64,000 nucleotides of DNA, taken from positions 102,424,001-102,488,000 of the forward strand of contig CM034546.1 in NCBI GenBank assembly GCA_020055645.1, in the 5' to 3' direction. The translations under genes were made by a program, and so were the position numbers. Below the pieces are notes generated by a model that saw only the letters and a list, made by a program, of their open reading frames with translations, did not search any database and was not told the origin of the DNA. Positions 36,301 through 51,300 of the stretch are shown here, one piece after another. This DNA comes from Tomocerus qinae (Eukaryota > Arthropoda > Collembola > Entomobryomorpha > Tomoceridae). Each line of letters begins with the position of its first letter. Within the stretch, counting starts at the first letter, position 1.

Positions 36301-39300
36301 TGGTTTGAATCTGTGCTGTCCCCGCCGGAGCTTAACGAAGAAGAACTGGAAAGTAGACTGTTAAGAGAAAGAGAAGCTAAGAATGTAGCAGAGGAAAAGA
36401 AGAGGGGAGAAGATGGAGTTAAGGATTTGGTCGAAGAGTTTGTTAGGGACAAGGACAGTCCTTTTGGGGTCAGTAAAATATGGTTAAGGATTATTCTGAT
36501 TGTGACTACTGAGAATGAGATCATAAATCATTTTAAAATTGTACCTAGTGCATAATGGTGATTGATTACATAATGTGATTTCAGTTCATGGAAGCTGCGA
36601 TGATAACTCTAAGTTTTCTAACGAAAGACATAGTGTCAAGTGGCAATGCAGTAGTGAAGAGCTATGCTAAAATGAGCTTCAATGAACAGATTGTAACTCT
36701 CATTGCCATCGTTTTGAAAGATTTGGACCAAGAAAAAGCAATGACAGAAATTGGTAATTTATTCCAAGTTCTATAATAAAATTATGTGTATTAATAACTA
36801 ATTATGAATTGATAAAAATAGTTGGGCAGTAATACAGTAATAGTTATTAATGTAAAATAAATTAAATTACAGGTGCAATATCGACAGTTTTCAACGACAA
36901 TCTAAACAGAATTTACTTAGAATTTTCATCGGAAATCGGGAAGCTAGTTCAGAATGTAATCGCGCAAGGGTTCTTGTCTCAACCGGTACAGACATTTTTC
37001 CTTGAGCAACTTGGGATCGAACTTCAGGGTAGTGGACGTTGGCCTCTAGGACTACATCCAAGAACTCTTGCAGTCCTCGTCCAAGTCCTGTTGTTACGAA
37101 CAGACAAAGAAACGATCGTCGTGTCAATTCTGAAGCGTGTTTTGGATACACTTTGTGAAGATATCGGGTCTGGAAATGGTCCCCCAGTAGGCTACTCTGA
37201 TATGCCAGTGGAACATGCACAGACTCTAGTGTTTCTATTTCACACTCTGAGTCTGATGCAGAAGAAGCAAATAATGATCGACACTGCTACGTCGTTGATT
37301 ACTGTGAGTAAAAGTCTGAAAGGAGAACTTCGTGAAGCCCATCAAATGATGAGTCTTGGTCGTCTTCTGTTAATCTTTGACTATTTCATCCGCCAACTGT
37401 ATGAGCCTGGACTGAATTTAATCGGACAAGTTCAGTATAATTTATTTAACGATGAAGGAGGACATAACGCGGCGAATAGCAGTTCAGCACCAACTGGAAA
37501 TACTACAAATGCAAGTTCGCCTTCTAAAAGTGCTTATAAATCTGGAAATGCAGTAAACTCGGCGAATAATAAGTCGTCGACGGAGGTAAACAACTCAATG
37601 ACAACTTCAGTGGAATCAAAAGGAGGGAACGAAGGATCGAATGGACAAAATGCAATGGTCACTAGTACGAATGAGCCACCGAGTAGTAAACCCCTTCCTC
37701 CTGCAAGAATATTTTGCGACTGTTCAGCGGTGGAGGGTCAGTCTGACAGTTCGTCTGACGATGGTCCGAAGCCTAGATTTTATAACTTAATCCCTACCGA
37801 ACCGAATTATCAAGAAAATCCTCGTCTCGACGGATTGGCTATGAATTTCCTCATGAATAAAAGTGAAGGCCAGAACAAGGAGAAAATGGACTATGTGGAA
37901 GTAATCGATGCAATTTTGAATATAGGACACGTACGAGTCTCTGTAAATACCAAAAGTCAAGGTCAAGAGAAACAAAAACAGCAACTACAAAACGGAAGAG
38001 ATTTGCATAACTACATTCAGTATTTTCTAACACGTCTGATTTTCGGACTTCCTCCGCCATATGAATACCTTGAGAATATGCAGAAGAATCCCAATCTGGT
38101 TTTTAAGACAAATTTCCTGGAAATGCCAGGAAGAGTTTTGTACCTCATCGTTTGGTTGCCTCGTATTCAACACCGGGTATTTTCATCGTGGATTCGTGAT
38201 GTGTTTTCAAAACAAGGCCTCAATACTGCTCAGGCAGAAGAACTAACAAAAGCCACGACATTTAGTCCGAAAATTCTCATGAAAATGCTAAGGTCTGCTG
38301 GAGATTGGATGGTTCATGGGAAATTAATAAGCAATCCATGTGAATGTCCCTCCTACTTTCATGGTATCGAAGCTGCTCTATCTTATGCAGTTACCAATAT
38401 TACAGAAATATCAGAAGAAGATGATCTGGTTGAAATCCTCACTAAAATCCTCGAGCAGAGTTTGTATGCCATTCGAAAACATGTAATAACCGGAGCGCTT
38501 GTATCGTCCGACTTGGAGAAAGATGTGGATAAGGAGAAAGAAGAGAGCGATGAAAAACAACAGGCCACAAGAGAAAAGTCTGCCGCTCATCTGATATCAT
38601 TAAGCTCTGGATTTTTGATGAACAACCCATTTAGCAAAATAATTTTGAAAAATATCGAGCCAGACCTAAAAGTTGCAATGGAGCAATGTGTCTCAGAGGA
38701 TTTTGCTAGCTTCCCTGACTTTTCTGGTGTAAGATTTAAGTCGGATATCATCCCTGGAGAATCTTATCTTCTTGCAGTCATCAATGGACACATGAGTTCT
38801 GGACAAGGAGATCTTAAACACATCTTGGGATCAGTTGTGAAACTCATTGGAGCTGCTATTAATTCCAAAAACACTAAAACACCTAAAATTGTCAAGGAAA
38901 AATTAAGCTCGCTTTTATTCCCATTACTTGTAGATCGTTCTGCAGAATTTTTGGGAGAAGTCGTCGGATCAGCTATTGATCCTATTTACGCTAAAACGGA
39001 TGTACCTCTGAATGCCAAATTGGTAGAATTAATTACGACAAAAACATTAAGAGCACTTTGCTACCGGGAATTCAGAGCGGTCATACAAGAGCAGAACGAA
39101 TCCGTATTTATTGAACAGTGTTTGCAAGCTTTAACATCAATCTTAGGAAATAAGGAATCTGCAGAATTTACGGAAATCATATTTAGAATACTGGTGAACG
39201 ACAAAGGGGAACTTCTCAAATCCCTCATTGAAAATATGGTAATGAATGCTCAAAGTGACGGCGTTCTGACACGTGTTTGCGAGTTTCTGTCCCTCCTATT

Positions 39301-42300
39301 TGGGCCTGATACTTCGGACAAAAATGCCAAAACGGTTGTAGAGGTACTTACTGTGGGAATTTCGGAAATCGAAACTCTACCTCAAAGGGTGTTCACAGAA
39401 GAATTTTTCAAAAACGAGTCTGTGGTGGAAGCCGTTTGCAAATTCATATCCAGTTTATTGAGTCTTTTTGCCAAAGCAGAACAAAAAGTGGTTCCTAAGC
39501 TGTTATTGTCAACTATTGAAGTCACCAAGAAAAATCTAGACGCAACTACAGCAATTCTTCCTGGAGGCAAAAAAGAGCGTGCCGCAGCCTTCGGCCATGT
39601 TCTTAAAATTCTCATTCAAATGGCGGGGATTTGTGAAGCTGAAGATGGCCACTCCAGACTCTTTCGCCAAATGACCGAGTGGCTGTTAGATTTCACCGAG
39701 GATATTGAAATGCATTTAAATGCGGCAATCAGTCCTTCCCTGTTATTACAAGATAGTGATGGAAATGGAAATGAAGGGAAGAAGGTGTTACCTACTCTGA
39801 GTGCTCTCGTTACTTTATTGGACTACATGCTTGATGTTGGAAGATCTCTTCAAAGCGTCTCAGGTGGACATGGCCTAGGTGGGGCAAATACGGGGTCCGG
39901 ATTACTCCTTCAAAGACTGGCCGAAAGGGACCGTGAGCAAACTCCTGGCAGTTCCAGTCCTCCCAATGAAGTCGAGGACACTTTTGACTTGTGTGATTCT
40001 GAATTGGGAGACGACCAAGGGGATGACGAAGAAAGTGGCGGAGAAGACTCTGATGATGAAGGTCTTAACGGCAGACTGTGTACATACACAATAACTCAAA
40101 AAGAATTTATGTCCCAACATTGGTACCATTGTCATACCTGTGGAATGGTGGATGGGGTCGGTGTCTGTTCTATTTGTGCAAGGGTTTGTCATCGGGGCCA
40201 TGATGTCACTTATGCAAAGTTCGGGTCATTCTTTTGTGACTGTGGGGCTAAAACAGACGGCACATGCCTAGTAAGTTTTGTTCCATTTTCATCTAACTGT
40301 ATAGCAAAGCAAAACTAATTTTATTAGAAATGATACCATTGATCATAGAACGTTTTTTTCACTTCTGTAGATTGTTAACTTGCCAAGAGGATATTAATAG
40401 TGAATTTTATTAATTTTAGGCCCTCGTACGTAGAGCAAACACTCAATCGCTCGGCGAAGTGTCAGGGTCTTCTAATCAAGTTGCTGGAGCACTTGGAGCG
40501 TCAACAGTTTCTAATTACTACAATCCATTTCTACAAGATGGAACCGGATCTTTGGGTTCAGATGGAAGTGGGCGTCGGGCATCGTCTCCAACTCTTGTTG
40601 ACTACAGAACCGCAGTTTCGACAGCCGGAATGATATTAAGTAACCAATTCGGTGCATCTTATGACCCTGGAAATAGCAATTCAGAAAATAGTGGGAATAT
40701 TAGGCTGAAAACAGCGTTCAATTGGGAGGATCTCATGCAAGCATTCAGACTTTTCAGTAGCAAATTGCCACTAGTGACAATTTTCAAGCTGAAATCTGCT
40801 GTGGCTCGATTGGCTAGTCTTAAAACACCTATAGGAGCTTTTCTTAGGGTACAAAATGCGCTGGAAAGTCTTAGAAATGGGAAATGTGGACAGCTGGAGT
40901 TTACATCTTGTGAAGACTTAATGGTAAAATATTGTTTTTATTATGTTAGTGCTATATAGTTAAATAGTGATAGTATTTAATGGAAAGGTATTTTGTAAAT
41001 CAGATCCCAACACTTGGTTCTCAAGAAGGAGCGTTCGAAAATATCAAGATGACATACAATGGTGATCAAGGGTCTCTAATTCGTCAATTAGTGAATGCGC
41101 AAGTAATACGTCGAACAACTATCGCATCTCTTTCGGCTCCAGCAGCGAGGCGACATTACTTGGCTGTTAGTCAGGAGAAAGGGAAATTGACAATTTTGCA
41201 ATTAGGAGCTCTTCTGTCAGGTGCAGACACGGGAAAGAAAAAACTGACTCTTCCACGACTAGCGACTCTGACTCTTCCTTTCACAGCACTCACCATGGCC
41301 AGTAATTCCATGCGGGATGATGTTATTGCTGTTTGCGGATTAAAAGACTGTCACGTGCTAGTAATAGGGACAGGAGGATCAATTTCTTCGCATTTAGTTT
41401 TGATACCGGGATTGGAGAGTCAAAACCACATCATCAAACCCGTTTGGCTTCCCGGATCTCAAACTGAACTGGCTCTTCTGACAGCTGATGCCGTGAAAGT
41501 GTATGACTTAGGAAAAGATATTCTCTCTCCCAGCTATCATTTCTTGTTGCCGTCTGGGAAAGTTCGAGATGCGACATTTGTAATCCAAGGAGAAATGCAG
41601 TACATTGTAATCATGTCGAACGAAGGAAGAATTTACTCTGAGAAGTTGGATGACAGTACTAGTGCTGCAAATGGCCACTACTACATCACCACAGATTTGA
41701 ATTATGATGACACAGAAATGATGGCTAACGACGCAACTGTGGGGGCGTCAACCGGATCATCGGGCACTGCTAATGAAAAGAAAGAGCCAGTGGGTGTGAG
41801 TTTGCACTATTCACATGCACTAAAATTACTTTTCTATACTTATCCAAACGGGAAAAGCTACGTTGGGACCCTAGAAGACTTAAATGGAGCGTCTCCGCTA
41901 ACGAAAGCGGTACTAATAAGTCCAAAGGGCACTGGAAAAGCATCAGCCTTGGCTCTAGCTCAGTGGACAGAAGTTTTAGGACACCCAGGACTTATTTTTG
42001 CAATGGGGAAAGACTCAACTCCTTATGTACTGCTGATGACTGAGACTGGCTCATATCTCCAAGAGATTCGAGTTGTGGGTAAATTAAAACCGATTGATTT
42101 GATTGCCATGAGGCATGTGGCCCAACAAGGAAAAATGAAAACGTCGTTACTGATTCTGTGTGACGACGGAAGCCTAAGGGTGTGCGACTCCTCTGATACG
42201 ACTGATTTTTGGCTTAATCCACGACTAAGACCTCACCAGGATTCGGTGGGACAAAAATCTGGAAGCAAGAAATTAGGAAATAGTTCAAGAAAAATGGCAA

Positions 42301-45300
42301 GACATGTCAAGACAGCTGGGGGACAACTAGCATTCCCTACAGATTTCTTCGAGCATTGTCAACCGATGAATGACATCGAATACGGAGGCAACGATTTATT
42401 ACAGCTTTACAATGTGGCTCAGCTCAAAAATAGACTGAATACTTCCGGTAAGATTTACTCCTTACTCTTAGAGCTATTGTTTGTTTGTTTTCCTATTTTT
42501 AAAAGGAACATTGGAATCCTAACATGTACGGCTTTTGGCTTTTTACAATAGGAATGTACGTCGTATGTACGAAATCTATTGGTTTCAACTTGGAAGTGAC
42601 TAATAATGACGGGAGCATGGTCATGACTGGTTTAAGAATCTTACTAGGTACCCAAGACACGAATCGGGTTCCTACATTTATTCAAATCTTTGGAAGAACA
42701 ATTTCTGTAAATTTAACACGGGCTCGATGGTATGACATCCCACTGACAAGAGAAGAAAGTCTCCAAGCTGATGCTAAGCTGACGATTACTTTTGGACCTT
42801 CTAATGATCCTCAATGTGTCACCTTCGTGGATTCTGTTAAATTGTAAGGGAAACAAGACAAAAATAATGAAAATATTCATAATAGATACATCTAATACAT
42901 TGTGGATTTTATAGGTACGGGAAAAACAAAGACGCGTTTGGTTGGCCAGATGATACAGAGGATATTCCTCACACTCAATGTCCCTCTGCAGCCACTGGAA
43001 CTGCCGCTGTGGCCAATCCCGTAGAAAAGAAAACTGATGATACAATCGTAGAAAAGTAGGGCTTGACCCCAACTTACATAATTTCGATTATGATTATGCA
43101 TGTTTTGCAAGATTTTATTAAAGTCTATTGTTAAATGAAATTTTTAGAATCGTGACGAATGCCTTGGAACTGTGCGAATTGGCAGTAACGATGTGCCCCA
43201 AAGATATTAGTGATATGGATGGCGCCTTAAATATTGCAACGGAAATATACTTGGAGAACTATCCTCCTTTCAATCCATCTTGTCGCAGTCTCATGTGCTC
43301 TGTCTTGTCAAACAAAACAGCTTACTACGAACATAGAGTAAGATATTATTTTTCATTTCTTGCTTTTATATTATTTATCGAAACTAAAATCTGGAAAACT
43401 AACAAAATAATCAACACAGAAATTAACTAGTTGTTGATGTATTGTAGGACAAGTCTGTATTTAATTTGTGCATTCGTCACATAATTGACATGAACGAAAA
43501 GGAGGAGAAAAATATCGACCCAGAACATTTCCACCATATTGTGAACTGCATTAAGAACATAGCGACAGTTCGTCCTCTTCATATTGCTCAGTTCGACTAT
43601 CTGGATCTGGGATCTGGTCAAACTATGAGTCCTACAGATGTGATCGAGACTCTGTGCAAATTATTTCAGAAACTGGTGGACTACAAGCCGAAGAACCCGT
43701 ATATTGTGTCAGTAGATAGACCTGGGATACAACGAGTGGAGACAGTGGCAATGGGGCTAGCAGATATTATCTACTCAGTCATGGTATCCGATATTTCTCT
43801 CGTTTCAAAATTATCTCCGTGTTTGATCCGGCTTCTTTTGTCCAAGAACAATCAAATATGTGTCCCAGTGAGAACTGTACTGGTAAAAAGACTGCGACCA
43901 AAGAATCTTCGGAAACGTCGCGTGACGATCCCTGGCCCATCACCTCCCCATTGTGCTACTCCAGACACAGCAGCTGAAAGCCCGCGAGAAATGCCTGTGG
44001 GAAATTCATCGAATGGGAATAGCGGAGGTGGAAGAAATGCAGAACCACCCAATCTTCCATTAGTGGAAGTTGACGAGCCCATTGTAATGTTAGATGGACA
44101 AGAACAAATGCCCCTTTTAAATCCGATGGATGCATTTATGGGAGCTGATGGTTTTGCAATGGCTCCAGGAATGGATTTACAGTCGGATGCAGAGGACGAA
44201 GCAATGGTGGAATTGGCAATTGCTCTAAGTTTGCAAGAACAAGCTGGAGGAGCAGCTTTGGCGATTCAAGGGATACAAGAAGGTCTTCAGGCACTGGAAG
44301 AAATGCACCAAGAAGTACTGCACGTGGCAGATGCGATGAGTCCCCCAGAAGAAGATCCCGAAGGGTCTCACTTGGGTGTTGGAGGTGAGGGTGGCGCTGA
44401 AAGTGATGCCACTGCTTCTCCGCCCCCGTCAGATGATGAAGGGAGCACTGTGGCGACGGAGGGTTCAACTATGAGGAATTCTGAACCAGGAGGATCCGAA
44501 AGTTCTGGAAGTTCAAATGCTGGTGGCAGTTCGAGTGGACGAACTGGAAGTATTATTTTGGCATCCAGTTCTCAAGCCGGAGGTCCGAGTTCTACGTCTT
44601 TCGAGAACGTATTCCGAAACCAACTTAGCAATAACTTAAATGACCCTTCCAGTTCTCAATCCAAATCGATGGGGAGAGTAGGAGAGAAAGAGAGTGGAAA
44701 GGAAAAGTCGAATACTGCCAGTGCCACCCAACTGCAACAGCAATTAATTGCGAAACCTTTTAGAATAGCACTGATGAAATCCATTTCGTATGAAATATCG
44801 ACATGCAGGGATGCATTGAGCGTCATTCCTCTCCTTCAAGTTCTCCTCGTCATTTTGGCTGAATTAGATGGAAGTTCAGATGAAGAGTCGAGAGTTGTAG
44901 AAAATATGGTGGTCCGACTCCTGGACATGATGAATATTAGTAAGAGTAATAAATCAGTGGACTGGAAACGGAATGAAGGCAGCGAAATGACTTTGATTGT
45001 GCTGAGAATGTTGAGCATTTTGGTGTCTCGATGGAGAGGCTCCGATCAAAGAGCTGAAAGCAGTTGGATTGCAAGAATCACCGCGGAGACCATTCAAGGG
45101 TCGGGCATTGTGGCCTACTGCAAAGAATTACTTCATATCCTTCGTTCTACGTGGAAGGGAACGGCGGATGAACCTGAAGCAACTGCTCCGATTGGACCTG
45201 GTTCTCTTAATGGACCTGCTGCTGTGGAACCCACTAGCTCTATCTTAAAACCTTGCGCTGTTACTAACCCACCCGATTTTAGCCCATTTTTCTTGAAACA

Positions 45301-48300
45301 GTATATTAAAACTCATTGTAATGACGTACTGGAAGAATTACCTTTGCTTCTATCTGAAATGGCCTTAAGATTGCCATATCAAGTTAAAAAAGTCATGAAT
45401 CAGCAAGCAATTTTTGATTCGGTAAGCTAACCCTCTGAATTCTTTGCAACTGTTTTTGTGCATCATTTCTTTGATTGTAACTTTTTAAAATTAAACAATC
45501 GTTTTTGTTTGTAATAGGATTGGGAAGACCTCTTATGCGAAATGTTACAAAACCGTAATGCCCCTTTTGTTCGACGACAAGCTAGAAAGCTTTTACTGAA
45601 CATCGCAGGAACTCGAGAAAATTATCATTTGCTTAGGGATTTGCACAACATCAAATACCATCTTCAAGAATTCAAACGTCTTATTGGATATGATGGGAAT
45701 TCAGACATGGAACGTTTGGCGAAATGTGCAAAGATGGAATTTAAATACTCTCAACTGGTGGCGATGGTAGAGCACTTGAATACGTGCATAGACATTGCAA
45801 CTCAAAGGCCTGTCAGCTGGCAAACGTTCTGCAAGAACGAAGATGCACTTCTTTTTATCGTTCAAATGAGCTGCTCTGCGGATGAAAGTTTAACGACGGC
45901 TATTCTAACATTGCTCAAGATTGCCATCGATGGAGTTCCTTTTGAAAGTAAGACGGAATCACCGATGTTGCGAATGAGCGAAGATGAAAAAGGACTCAAA
46001 AGCATGGCTCATCAAGTAATCGATGCAGTTGATAAAAGAACTTTCCTGGAATTTGTTAAAAAGTATTTACTGGAACATCCTTTACTATCAACAAGATGGC
46101 AAGCTCATTCCCTCCTCCTTGGATTCTTTCTAACTTCAGATTGTTCTCATCAACTCAAATTGGTCAACGCAATGTGGGAATTATGGCCATTCGTTCCTGC
46201 TGCTGGGTCACGGGCTTCTCAATTTGTGGATATCCTGGGCTATGCCACACTTAACAATGACGACCTGAAATCAAGAGACGTATGCAATTTTTTTTTTAAT
46301 TTTGCTTTATGATTGCATAAATTGCTTATTTCTGAATGTTTTGTGATTGTAGTTGAGACAGCAAGTCAATTTGTGCATTGAATCCATCGAGTCCCAAGGA
46401 AAAACGTTACTGGCTCATCCTAATGCAAACATTTACGCGTCATTGGTGCCATTTGTCTCTGTCGATGGTTACTATTTGGAATCTGAACCTTGTGAAGTTT
46501 GCTACAATATTGACAAGCCGTACTCTACTCAAAAATTAAATACCATAAAGGTAGGATAGGAAAATTTAATTGAAGTTATAGTTTTAAGTATCGTAACTCA
46601 ATTATTTTGTAAATAATTAGAAAGTTATTAATCTAGTCATAAGACGAAATTACCATTCCATGATAACTATATTTACGAAAGAGACTTATAGAGAAAACGA
46701 TAATTTTATTAATCCCGACGAGGACTATAACTGAAGACCAGTTTGATTTTCAATGACTTTTTAGCTCGCCTGAATAAGGCAGCTTATAGAACCGCACAGT
46801 CTGTCCGTACGTCCGTCCGTCCGTACGTCCGTCCGTCCCCACGATAACTTTCGAAAGAAATGACGGACATTGACCAAACTTGGCAAAAACAATGCCTATG
46901 GACCACTGACGATCCCTATTAAATTGGGGGTAAATCGGTTCGTTGGTTGCTGAGATAACGCGCGCTCACTTTGTCTTCATTTTGATAGTCAAAGTGAAAA
47001 TTTGGCATTAAATGGTCATTAAAAAGTTCAAAGGCGTTTCCTATAAATTGTTAGCGGGATAGTATAAAATATTTCACTCCGCTTCTACCAAATTTGAGAT
47101 TTAATAATAAAGGAAATAAAACCGAAATACTACTATTAGAGGACGGAAATAAATCTATTTTGGATTTATATTCAATTTTATAGTCAAATTTACAATTTCT
47201 AACATCTTTTCATTTTGATAGTCAATATTACAATACAATAGTGATTTGACTTGATTTTACACTCAAGATTAATCAATTTTAATTTTCTTTTGATTTGATA
47301 GTCAATAATAATAAATTTTGATTTTCTTTTGATTATGATACTCAATATTAATAAATTTTGATTTTCTTCTGATTTTGATATTCAATATTAATTTGGACTA
47401 TCTTTTGATTTTGATACTCAATATTAATTTGGACTATCTTTTAATTTTGATACTCAATATTAATTAATTTTGATTTTTCTTTTGATTTTGATACTCAATA
47501 TTAATTAATTTTGATTTTTTGTTGATTTTGATAGACAACATTAATCAATTTTGATTTTCTGTTGATTTAATAGTTAATACACTACCACACTTTAAATTTT
47601 TGTTTGTTTAGATAACTTAAATTTGCCTATTTTACACTTTTCATTTTAACAATCAAAATAGATCTATTTCTTCTATTTTCTACCAAAAATGTACACAGGG
47701 TCCCCTTTACTCAGGCGAGCTTCTGTTACGGCTTGCTGTAGGTTTTATTAATATTGTGGAACTATTTTTGCTGCATCGATTTGCGATGGTTTCATTTTTC
47801 ATATTTTTGTATATTTGTAGGCTGATGCAAAATTCACTGCAAACAGTCAAATCGTGAAGCTGACGTCTACGTTGAGTATCATTCGATTGAACATACGTCT
47901 GACGGAAGTGAAAAAAGCTCGAATGATCAAGACAATGGTAGTGTACTACTCGCCGAAAAATATGCCAATAGTGGAACTGAAGAATAAGCCAAATTTGTGG
48001 CAGATGGCTAGAAAGGTGAACTTGAATGCTTCGCAAACGGAAATAAAACTGGATTTCAGTGTGCCAATCACAGCAGCCAATTTAATGTTGGAATTTGTTG
48101 ACTTCTACGACAATGTCCAAGCATCAGCGGAAACCTTACAGTGTCCTCGTTGTTCTGCGTCCGTACCGGCTCAGCCAGGAGTTTGCTCTAATTGCGGAGA
48201 GAACGTTTTCCAATGCCACAAATGTCGAGCAATCAACTATGATGAAAGAGATCCTTTCTTGTGTCATTCTTGCGGCTTTTGTAAGTATGCAAAACTGGAC

Positions 48301-51300
48301 ATCAGCGTTTTGGCAAAGAGCGTAGTGGCAGTTGATCCTATTGAAAACGAGGAAGATCATAAAAAGGCTGAAAATGCAGTTAGTAGTTTCTTAGAGAAAG
48401 CTGACCAAACTTACAAACAACAGCAACATATTAAAGGATGTCTGGAAACGATGCTGCAATCGATTAAGGAGCGCCGAAGCATGTCAGGACTCGCCGCATC
48501 ATCTGCTACTTTGTCAGTCGGAGGTAGTACTGGTGGAGGTACGTCTTCGGGCTCACTTCCGTCCTCTTATGCGTCGGCAGCCGCTGCTGCGGCCAATGCT
48601 ATGAACAATAATAACGTCGCCACATCGCATGGAAGTGCAGCTAACAATAACAATGTCAGTAATGGTACAGCCAATTTAGGAGGAGTCAATGCTGCTGCTG
48701 CTGCTGCGGCTCAACAAGTTTTGGGATCTGGAGCAACTCTAGGCGGCTCTTCTGGTTCACTCGTCTTGAAAAATGTTCAGAGTCTGGCTTATTGCTATGC
48801 AATCGATTGCAAAAATTCGTACGAGGAACTTAATAGATTGATGAGAAAGGTTGGAGCCTACCGAAAAGAAATGCTGAAACTTGACCCAACTGCATATGCT
48901 CTGGACACCATGGATAATGTCACTTTCCGTAAGTTGTTCATTGTTTAAGCATATATAACAATGTGATCTTCATTCATCGTCTGTGAATATTTGAATGCTT
49001 GACCAGTGAGTTAGATTATGAGATTACCAGTTATTACCCCAATTGGGACAATAATCGTAGTATTATAATTTTTACAAAAAGGCTTTTTATTTTATTTTTT
49101 GATTTTGGGGTAATTGTCTGGTTTGGCATTTATTTAATTTAAACTTGAATTGCAGGTCGTTGTTACGGATGTATGGCATCAAGTATCACACTTTCACTTA
49201 AATTACTTCAAGCTTTAATAACTGCTGGGAGTCCTAGAGATCCTTTCGATTTGTCATTTTTGAGTTTTCTTCTTCGTCTGTCACAGTCTGCCGGTTCAAC
49301 AGCTCTTAAAGAACAAGTGAAGAATGCCCTTTGCTTCTTCGTTAAGGATGATCATTTGGCTACATCCCAACTCACGCAGATGATCAACTCTAGGTTTGTT
49401 ATTTTATAATAAATACATTTTTCAATTAATGTTAATTGATTATTTGATTATTAATTAAGCGATATTAAATTTTTAGAGTTATGGCCGCTCTTAATAAGGA
49501 AACTTGGTCTGATGTGAGTTTCGAAACATCAGAGGAGATATCTTTACTGGCCTCACTACTACAAATGTATGACTCCTGCTGGGAAATCAAACTAAGGAGT
49601 CTGATGAAAATATTCACACATGCTGTTAAGCGCCTTAGGGATCCTACTGTAACTGAGACTGGACTACTACCTTGTTTGAAAATTATTCAAAATTTCATTC
49701 GAACTACACAATCAGGGGTGAGTTTTCTTATCCCCATCATAAAAATGTCAATAATTGACTATGACTGCATTGTCCAAGTAAACATTTTAAAAACAGAATA
49801 TGCGCTAAATTAGGTTTTAATAAATAATTTTAATATAAAGGAAAAAGAGAAAATCACGGTCACTGCAGTTGAAGGAATTAACGTCAATCTTCAAGCTTGG
49901 ATAGACGGAGATGAAAACTTTTTATTTGAACAATGGAAAAAACGATTGCCGAAATACAAGGAAAGTAATGAGACATCTCCTCCTCCATCTGACTCGAGTC
50001 AGAATTCGAATAACAAGTCAAAGGAGTCAAGCTCGTCGAAGAAGAAGGAAAACAAAGTGCCGAAAATCAAAAGTAAAGAAGAACTAAGAAAGTTGTATCT
50101 AATGAAGAAATATGGAAGAGTGTGGGTTGAAAAACACTTCAAAATAGAACCTAATGCTGGGTTGGTATTTAACAACGGTGATTTAATTTGGATGAAAAAG
50201 TTAATTTTCTGTCCTGGATCCGTTCAGACAAGAAGCGTGACTGCTGCTTTACTTAAAGATTTGGCACAGATTCCTCAAAGGAGACTAAAGGTAGAGAACC
50301 AAGCCTTTTAGATGTAATTAAGGTTTTGAAATTAGCTCTACGCGTATAGTGTTATAAGGTTAATATTGATTATGTTTTTCATAGATTATGGAGCTATTGA
50401 CAAGTTTCATGGACGATCTTCCTTACTACGGAGAATCTTGTCGAGAATTTATGGAATTGTATCGTGACCTAGCTACTCCCGCTGAATTTTCGGCTTTTCT
50501 CAATGCTAAAGGGGCTTTAAATATTGTTTGCAAACTGTTAGACGATCAAATAGAGAAACTTCATCATTTAGAATCGGTGACCCTCCACTCTGATCTGTCC
50601 CAAGGCATCTGTGTGTGGGAGCTGTCTCGTTTATTATCTGCTTTGGCTATCCCATCTGTGCGGAGGACTAAACGAATCTCTCTCCTCTCAACTGTTCTTG
50701 GTGGCTATTTGGCTCTGAAAAGACTTCGTCTACACAGAACGCGTCCAATTGAAGAAGCCCAAGAAATTCTCTTGGGGCTATTGGAAGAAATAACATCTGG
50801 AACGGAAGAAGAAACCAAAATATTTATGACTGTGTGCGTAGAGACTCTCAAAAAATGCCCGAAAGAAGATTTAACAACTCCTGTATTTGTTTTCGAACGA
50901 GTCTGTTCCCTTATTATTCACGAAGAAAATGACGTTGCTGAGTTTTACGTAACTTTAGACAAAGATCCCCAACAGGAGGACTTTTTACAAGGAAGAATGT
51001 TGGGAAATCCTTACAGTAGCAACGAAACCGGCATTGGACCTCTAATGAGAGACATCAAAAATAAAATCTGCACAGATTGTGAATTAGTAGCTCTACTCGA
51101 GGATGATAATGGGATGGAATTGTTAGTGAACAATAAAATAATGTCGTTGGATTTGCCTGTAAAGGAAGTTTATAAAAGAGTGTGGCTCCCAACAAATGGT
51201 CAATTAGAACCAATGAGAATCGTCTACAGAATGAGAGGTCTTCTGGGGGATGCCACTGAAGAATTTGTGGAAACTTTCGCGTCTCCATCAGAAGGGCCAG

